A DNA stretch of 64,000 nucleotides from positions 1 to 64,000 of the forward strand of contig DAOSOK010000019.1 of assembly GCA_035373905.1 (NCBI GenBank), written 5' to 3'. The position numbers and the translations under genes are program-made. Below the pieces are notes generated by a model. That model was given only the letters and a program-made list of their open reading frames with translations. It made no database searches and was not told the origin of the DNA. Shown one piece after another: positions 59,833 through 64,000 of this stretch. The stretch comes from Candidatus Ozemobacteraceae bacterium (lineage in GTDB: Bacteria > Muiribacteriota > Ozemobacteria > Ozemobacterales > Ozemobacteraceae). Each line of letters opens with the position of its first letter. The first letter of the stretch is position 1.

Positions 59833-62548
59833 CCATGCGATGAACGTCGATCCGGAGCTCTCCGGGAAAAACGCCGTCGTCGCCGAACCCTCGCAGCCCC
59901 CTGCCGATACCTCGGCCGGCGGTGCTACGGAAGACAAGGGGCTGACGCCGCTTCTCCAGCAGTATGTCGACCTGAAGGCGGAGAATCCGAACGCGCTCCT
60001 GCTGTTTCGGTGCGGCGACTTCTACGAAACTTTCTTCGAGGACGCCGTCGTCGCCGCCCGAGAGCTTCAGATCACGCTCACCGCGCGCGGCAAGTCGGGC
60101 GGCAACCCGGTCCCGCTGGCTGGCGTTCCGTATCACAGCGCGATGACCTATATCGCGCGGCTGGTTCAGAAAGGGTTCACCGTCGCCATCTGCGAGCAGA
60201 TGGAGGATCCGAAACTCGCGAAGGGCCTCGTCAAGCGCGAGATCGTGCGCATCATCACCCCCGGCACTATCAGCGACCCGCAACTGCTCGAGGAGAAGTC
60301 GAACAATTGGCTGATGGCATTCGGAAAACGCGGCGACCGGTTCTGCCTCGCCGGAGCCGAACTCTCAACCGGCGAAGTGATCGTGACGGGCGGGGACGTC
60401 GCCGAAATGGCGAAGATCCGGGAGGAACTGACTCGTCTGGCCCCTCGGGAGATCCTCGTCCTGGGCGGTGAGACCGGCGAACAGGAAGCCCCCGCCGCCG
60501 CTCCCGCGAGCGCGGAACCCATGCCCTGGAAGGGGCTCCCGATCGAGGTTCTTTCCAGAAAAATGGGCGAGCAGCCGGCGCTCGAGGCGATGACCCGGTT
60601 GTATCCGTCCGAGCCGCGTCCCCGTTTCCTGGCGATGCCCGGCATCGAACTGCGCACGCTGGGCCTGCTGGCCGATTACCTGCTCGACACGCAGAAATGC
60701 ACGCTTTCGCATCTGCGCTTTCCCGCGCCCTACCGGCTCGGCGACGGGATGGTCCTCGACGAATCGACGCTGCGAAATCTCGAACTGATGCCCGACGGCC
60801 GGGACCGCAGCCCCGGCGGCACCCTGTTCGAGGTCCTCAACCGCACCCGCACCTCGATGGGCGCGCGGCTGCTCAAGCGGTGGCTGCTCAAGCCGCTGCT
60901 GCAGCTGGAGCCGATCCGCGAGCGGCAGGACCGCATCGCGGCGCTGGTCGAGGACGGCATGCTTCTGGCGACCCTGCGCGAGCAGCTTCGCGATATCCCC
61001 GATCTCGAGCGCCTTCTCTCGAAGATCATCCTCGGAAGCCGCAACCCGCGCGACGTGCAGGCTCTTTGCCGGGGCATCGAGGCTCTTCCGGCGCTCCATG
61101 AGCGGATTTCCGCCTCGTCGATTTCGGCTCTCGCTCCCGAACTCGAGCCGATCCCCGACCTCGCACGGCTTCTCAAAACGAGTCTTCTCGAGAATCTGCC
61201 CATGTCGCTGGCCGACGGCGGCGTCATCGCCGACGGCGTCGATCCGGCCCTCGACGAACTCCGCCGCCTCCGCCGCGACGGCGACAGCTGGCTGACCGAG
61301 TACGAGGAGCGGGAAAAAAATCAGACCGGCATCAAAACGCTGAAAGTCCGCAAGAACAGCGTGTTCGGGTATTTCATCGAGATCTCGAAAGGTCTCACCG
61401 ACAAGGCGCCGGCCCACTACGTCCGGAAGCAGACGCTAACAAATGGTGAGCGTTATATAACGGCGGAATTAAAGGATTACGAGACGAAGGTTTTCAGCGC
61501 CGTCGAAAAATCCGTCGCCATCGAAAAAGACCTGTTCGAGAAACTCGTCGCCGCCGTGCGCGAGCACATCGCATCGATCCAGCGAGCGGCGGCGGGAATC
61601 GCGCACGTCGACACGCTCTGCTCGCTCGCGCAACTCGCCCGGGAACGCGGTTACGTCAGGCCGACTCTCGTCGAGGAGCCCATTCTGCGGATCCGCGAGG
61701 GCCGCCACCCCGTCGTCGAGGCGTTTCTCGGCGCCGGCGAGTTCCATCCGAACGACTCGACATTCGATGCCACGCGACGCCAGGCGGTCATCACCGGTCC
61801 CAACATGGCAGGCAAATCGACGTATCTGCGCCAGAACGCTCTGATCGTACTGCTCGCCCAGATCGGCTCGTTCGTTCCGGCCCGCGAAGCCGAGATTGGT
61901 CTCGTGGACCGCATCTTCACCCGCGTCGGCGCTTCCGACAACCTGATCCGAGGCCAGTCCACGTTCATGGTCGAGATGATGGAGGCGGCATCGATCCTGC
62001 GTCACGCGACGCCGAAGAGTCTGCTGATCCTGGACGAGATCGGGCGCGGCACCTCGACCTTCGATGGCCTGTCGCTGGCCTGGTCGATCCTCGAGTATAT
62101 CCAGCGGCAGCTGGGCGCCCGGACGCTGTTCGCGACGCACTATCACGAACTGACCGACCTGCAGCCCATCCTCGACGGGGTCTTCAACCTGAACGTCGGC
62201 GTGTTGCACGACGAGAAGACGGGCGACATGGTGTTCCTGCACCAGATTCACGAGGGGCCTTCCAGCAAGTCCTACGGCATCGAGGTCGCAAGGCTGGCCG
62301 GCGTTCCCTCGCCCGTCATCGACCGGGCCCGCGAGATCCTGTTCGAGCTCGAAAAGACCGAGGAGGACGAGGTCGGCCGCATGACCAGGGCCGTCCGGAC
62401 GGTGAAAGCCCCCAAACCCCAGCAACTCTCCCTGTTCACGCCGTCGAACGAGCTCGCCGAAACGATCCAGGCGATCAATATCGAGAACACCACGCCGCTC
62501 GAGGCGCTGAATCTGCTCGCGCGGCTCAAGAAGCTGGCCAATGGCTGA
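59810..62548 (+). CDS. mutS: DNA mismatch repair protein MutS
   Basis: 912 residues. Recognises mismatches and small loops and signals through MutL. After a 40-residue Ala/Pro-rich extension comes PLLQQYVDLKAENPNALLLF and RCGDFYETFFEDA with the mismatch-wedge Phe-Tyr-Glu. The ATPase has Walker A GPNMAGKSTYLRQ (near residue 662), LVDRIFTRVGASDNLIRGQS and Walker B LLILDEIGRGTSTFDG. Start 59810 lies inside the DUF362 gene; an ATG at 59840 is possible. mutL is not in the window. An AT-rich island of about 15 codons at 61435-61480 lies in the clamp region. Confidence 0.95.
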   Translation: MSASASTDHAMNVDPELSGKNAVVAEPSQPPADTSAGGATEDKGLTPLLQQYVDLKAENPNALLLFRCGDFYETFFEDAVVAARELQITLTARGKSGGNPVPLAGVPYHSAMTYIARLVQKGFTVAICEQMEDPKLAKGLVKREIVRIITPGTISDPQLLEEKSNNWLMAFGKRGDRFCLAGAELSTGEVIVTGGDVAEMAKIREELTRLAPREILVLGGETGEQEAPAAAPASAEPMPWKGLPIEVLSRKMGEQPALEAMTRLYPSEPRPRFLAMPGIELRTLGLLADYLLDTQKCTLSHLRFPAPYRLGDGMVLDESTLRNLELMPDGRDRSPGGTLFEVLNRTRTSMGARLLKRWLLKPLLQLEPIRERQDRIAALVEDGMLLATLREQLRDIPDLERLLSKIILGSRNPRDVQALCRGIEALPALHERISASSISALAPELEPIPDLARLLKTSLLENLPMSLADGGVIADGVDPALDELRRLRRDGDSWLTEYEEREKNQTGIKTLKVRKNSVFGYFIEISKGLTDKAPAHYVRKQTLTNGERYITAELKDYETKVFSAVEKSVAIEKDLFEKLVAAVREHIASIQRAAAGIAHVDTLCSLAQLARERGYVRPTLVEEPILRIREGRHPVVEAFLGAGEFHPNDSTFDATRRQAVITGPNMAGKSTYLRQNALIVLLAQIGSFVPAREAEIGLVDRIFTRVGASDNLIRGQSTFMVEMMEAASILRHATPKSLLILDEIGRGTSTFDGLSLAWSILEYIQRQLGARTLFATHYHELTDLQPILDGVFNLNVGVLHDEKTGDMVFLHQIHEGPSSKSYGIEVARLAGVPSPVIDRAREILFELEKTEEDEVGRMTRAVRTVKAPKPQQLSLFTPSNELAETIQAINIENTTPLEALNLLARLKKLANG

Positions 62549-64000
62549 CCCCTTCTGGGAACCGATTTTCGCCCGGCTGATCGACGATCGGGAGGTCATC
62601 GCCGACATCATCCGCGACACTCCCGACCCTGTCCTGATCGGTCTTGCGCGGAAAAACCCGGCTCTCTGGCGCGTCTGCAACGCACTCGTCAAGGGAAAGA
62701 CGATCGCCGGCCGCGAGCGGTTCCAAGCCGTGCTGGAAGAGTTCGCCGGCCGCGAGCAGGTTCTGCGCAAGGTTCTCTTCTACGAATGGGTCAACGCAAA
62801 CCCGCGCACGCTGGAGTTCCCGACCATTCCGATCACCGGAGAAACCCTTTCCAGGCTCGAGTCTGGCGAGTTCGGCACCCCGCTGAAAATCGCGATCCTC
62901 GCCCGCATCGATCCGCGCGGAAGCGCGAAGCCAGTGATCGATAAATATCTTTCGACATACAATAAGTCGCCCGCCGCCCCAGGCCCCCAGGCAGGGAACG
63001 ACATCCCCCCGGCGGACAAAGAGTCCGATGCGGCCCTGCTCGAGCTTCGGAACGAGGCGAAAGCCCTCCGCAGGAGCCTGAAGGAAGCGGAAGAACGCGA
63101 AGCCTCACTCCATGCGAAGCTCAGTGAAAAAGGCGAGCGGGCCGCGACGCTCGAAAAGTTGCTTGCCGGCGAACAGACGAAGTCAGCGAGCCTTGAAGTC
63201 CGCCTCGAAGCCCTGGCCGACGAACTCGCGAAGCAAATCGAGGCAGTTCCTCGCGAAGATTCGGCTCCCCCGGCAACGGCGACCGTTTCAGACCTCCTGG
63301 AACGCATCGCCAGCCTCGAAGCGAGATGCAGGGAACTCGAGGCCGCCCTCGCCCGCCGCACGGCTTCCACCGAACGCCTCGAGAGCGAACTCGACGAGAA
63401 ACGCCGGTCCCACACGGACTCCGAAGCCCTCTCCCGACAGATCGAGCGCCTCCGCGAAGAACGGGGCAGGTATCTCAAACTGATGGAGACCCATGGCCGC
63501 GCTCTCCCCGCCAGGTTGATACTGACCAGCCCATCTCCGGGAGGCTCCCCGGAAGACAAAGTCTGGATCGCCGAAGCTCCTGGACTCGGCCGCGTCCTTT
63601 TTCCCGAATCCCTCCTGCGCCCGGCGTCCTGCGTCGAGGGGGAATGGGTCATGCTCGAGCGCGACGAAAACGGCACCGTGTTTCAGGCCCGGCCGCTCGA
63701 GGACGAGTGGAAGCGCGAAGTGATCGGCGTCCTGCGCAGTGACGATTTCGGCTGGTCACTCCACGTCGAGGAGCGGTCTGAAATCCTTCCGCTTCCGCAC
63801 CCGTTTCCGGGCTTCGCGGCCGGAGATGTCGTCAGCGCCGTTATCCTCCCCGAGTTCGCCGACCGCAAGGCGGTCGCCGTCCCGGTGAGGCGACTTCCAG
63901 CCCCGTCGGCGCCCGCTGCGGGAACAGCGAGCGAGCTCAAGGCGGGCTTCGTCACGATTCAGCGCAGACTCGGCCTTCTCGGGCTGGAAATCCCCGAATT
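62541..64000 (+). CDS. Coiled-coil protein of unknown function (partial, runs off the window)
   Basis: At least 486 residues; no stop before the end of the window. N-terminal 130 residues are helical (FWEPIFARLIDDREVIADII, LVKGKTIAGRERFQAVLEEF). A long coiled coil follows, about residues 165-310, rich in Glu/Leu/Arg (ALRRSLKEAEEREASLHAKL, RIASLEARCRELEAALARR). A beta-rich C-terminal region comes next (VWIAEAPGLGRVLFPESLL, EWVMLERDENGTVFQARPL). The ATG overlaps the mutS stop by eight bases, so it is translationally coupled to mismatch repair. Not recognised; a DNA-repair or nucleoid-related role is only suggested by position. An AT-rich island lies at 62938-62970. Confidence 0.75.
   Translation, partial: MADPFWEPIFARLIDDREVIADIIRDTPDPVLIGLARKNPALWRVCNALVKGKTIAGRERFQAVLEEFAGREQVLRKVLFYEWVNANPRTLEFPTIPITGETLSRLESGEFGTPLKIAILARIDPRGSAKPVIDKYLSTYNKSPAAPGPQAGNDIPPADKESDAALLELRNEAKALRRSLKEAEEREASLHAKLSEKGERAATLEKLLAGEQTKSASLEVRLEALADELAKQIEAVPREDSAPPATATVSDLLERIASLEARCRELEAALARRTASTERLESELDEKRRSHTDSEALSRQIERLREERGRYLKLMETHGRALPARLILTSPSPGGSPEDKVWIAEAPGLGRVLFPESLLRPASCVEGEWVMLERDENGTVFQARPLEDEWKREVIGVLRSDDFGWSLHVEERSEILPLPHPFPGFAAGDVVSAVILPEFADRKAVAVPVRRLPAPSAPAAGTASELKAGFVTIQRRLGLLGLEIPE

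Overview
This window looks like a piece of chromosome from a GC-rich, Gram-negative bacterium. The evidence is a TonB-dependent receptor, outer-membrane-type C-termini, many lipobox proteins, c-type cytochromes with a System II-like assembly protein, and dense gene packing with ATGA overlaps. Start codons mostly carry GGAGG-type ribosome sites. A siroheme-dependent haem route (an AhbC-like radical SAM enzyme), a DUF362 ferredoxin-like protein and a multihaem cytochrome point to an anaerobic or microaerobic lifestyle. I cannot place it taxonomically from sequence alone. A deep-branching lineage (deltaproteobacterial type, or a candidate phylum such as Riflebacteria) is only a guess. No rRNA, tRNA, CRISPR array, insertion sequence or phage gene was seen.

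Layout. 0-6 kb: endonuclease V, two paralogous lipoproteins around a protein combining one haem motif with an outer-membrane-like C-terminus, and a large lipoprotein. 6-13 kb: a tetrapyrrole operon on the minus strand running ccsA/hemX-like, precorrin-2 dehydrogenase, hemA, hemC, cobA-hemD fusion, ahbC. Upstream of it (13-17 kb) is a cytochrome/thiol module: a multihaem cytochrome, a HAMP protein, a parvulin and two TlpA-like thioredoxins. 17-23 kb: VanZ, RDD, a YfcE-type phosphoesterase, and a dipeptide ABC transporter coupled to a class-I amidotransferase-like peptidase. 23-27 kb: a surface-polysaccharide block (O-antigen ligase, Wzz, DPPR synthase-like UbiA) and an odd cysteine-less B12/radical-SAM-like protein. 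28-40 kb: aroQ, peptidase U32, UspA, a TolB-like propeller, a LysM protein with a Lys/Ala/Glu repeat, an atypical alpha/beta hydrolase, an APP1-type phosphatase, an M48 peptidase and D-Ala-D-Ala ligase. 40-45 kb: TonB receptor, YfiR and a frameshifted histidine kinase in one operon. 45-53 kb: ThiT, L28, an Ig-like lipoprotein, and a second glycan block (sugar-phosphate transferase, PH-like membrane protein, GT39, GT9, GT2). 53-64 kb: PfpI, LUD protein, YjbQ, P-type ATPase, DUF362, MutS and a partial coiled-coil gene.

The most unusual signal cuts across genes. Strongly GC-ending coding sequence is interrupted by short islands (about 20-45 bp) of A/T-ending codons that include the otherwise rare ATA. 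They usually form two TATA/ATAT cores about 10-16 bp apart, and are scattered through and between genes on both strands. Other points of interest are promoters that place the start codon at or near the transcription start, a GTAGGGG-ended palindromic repeat family, a CxxCQ site in the multihaem cytochrome, a nucleophile-elbow Ser-to-Glu change, and a +1 frameshift at a CTT-AGT-C site.
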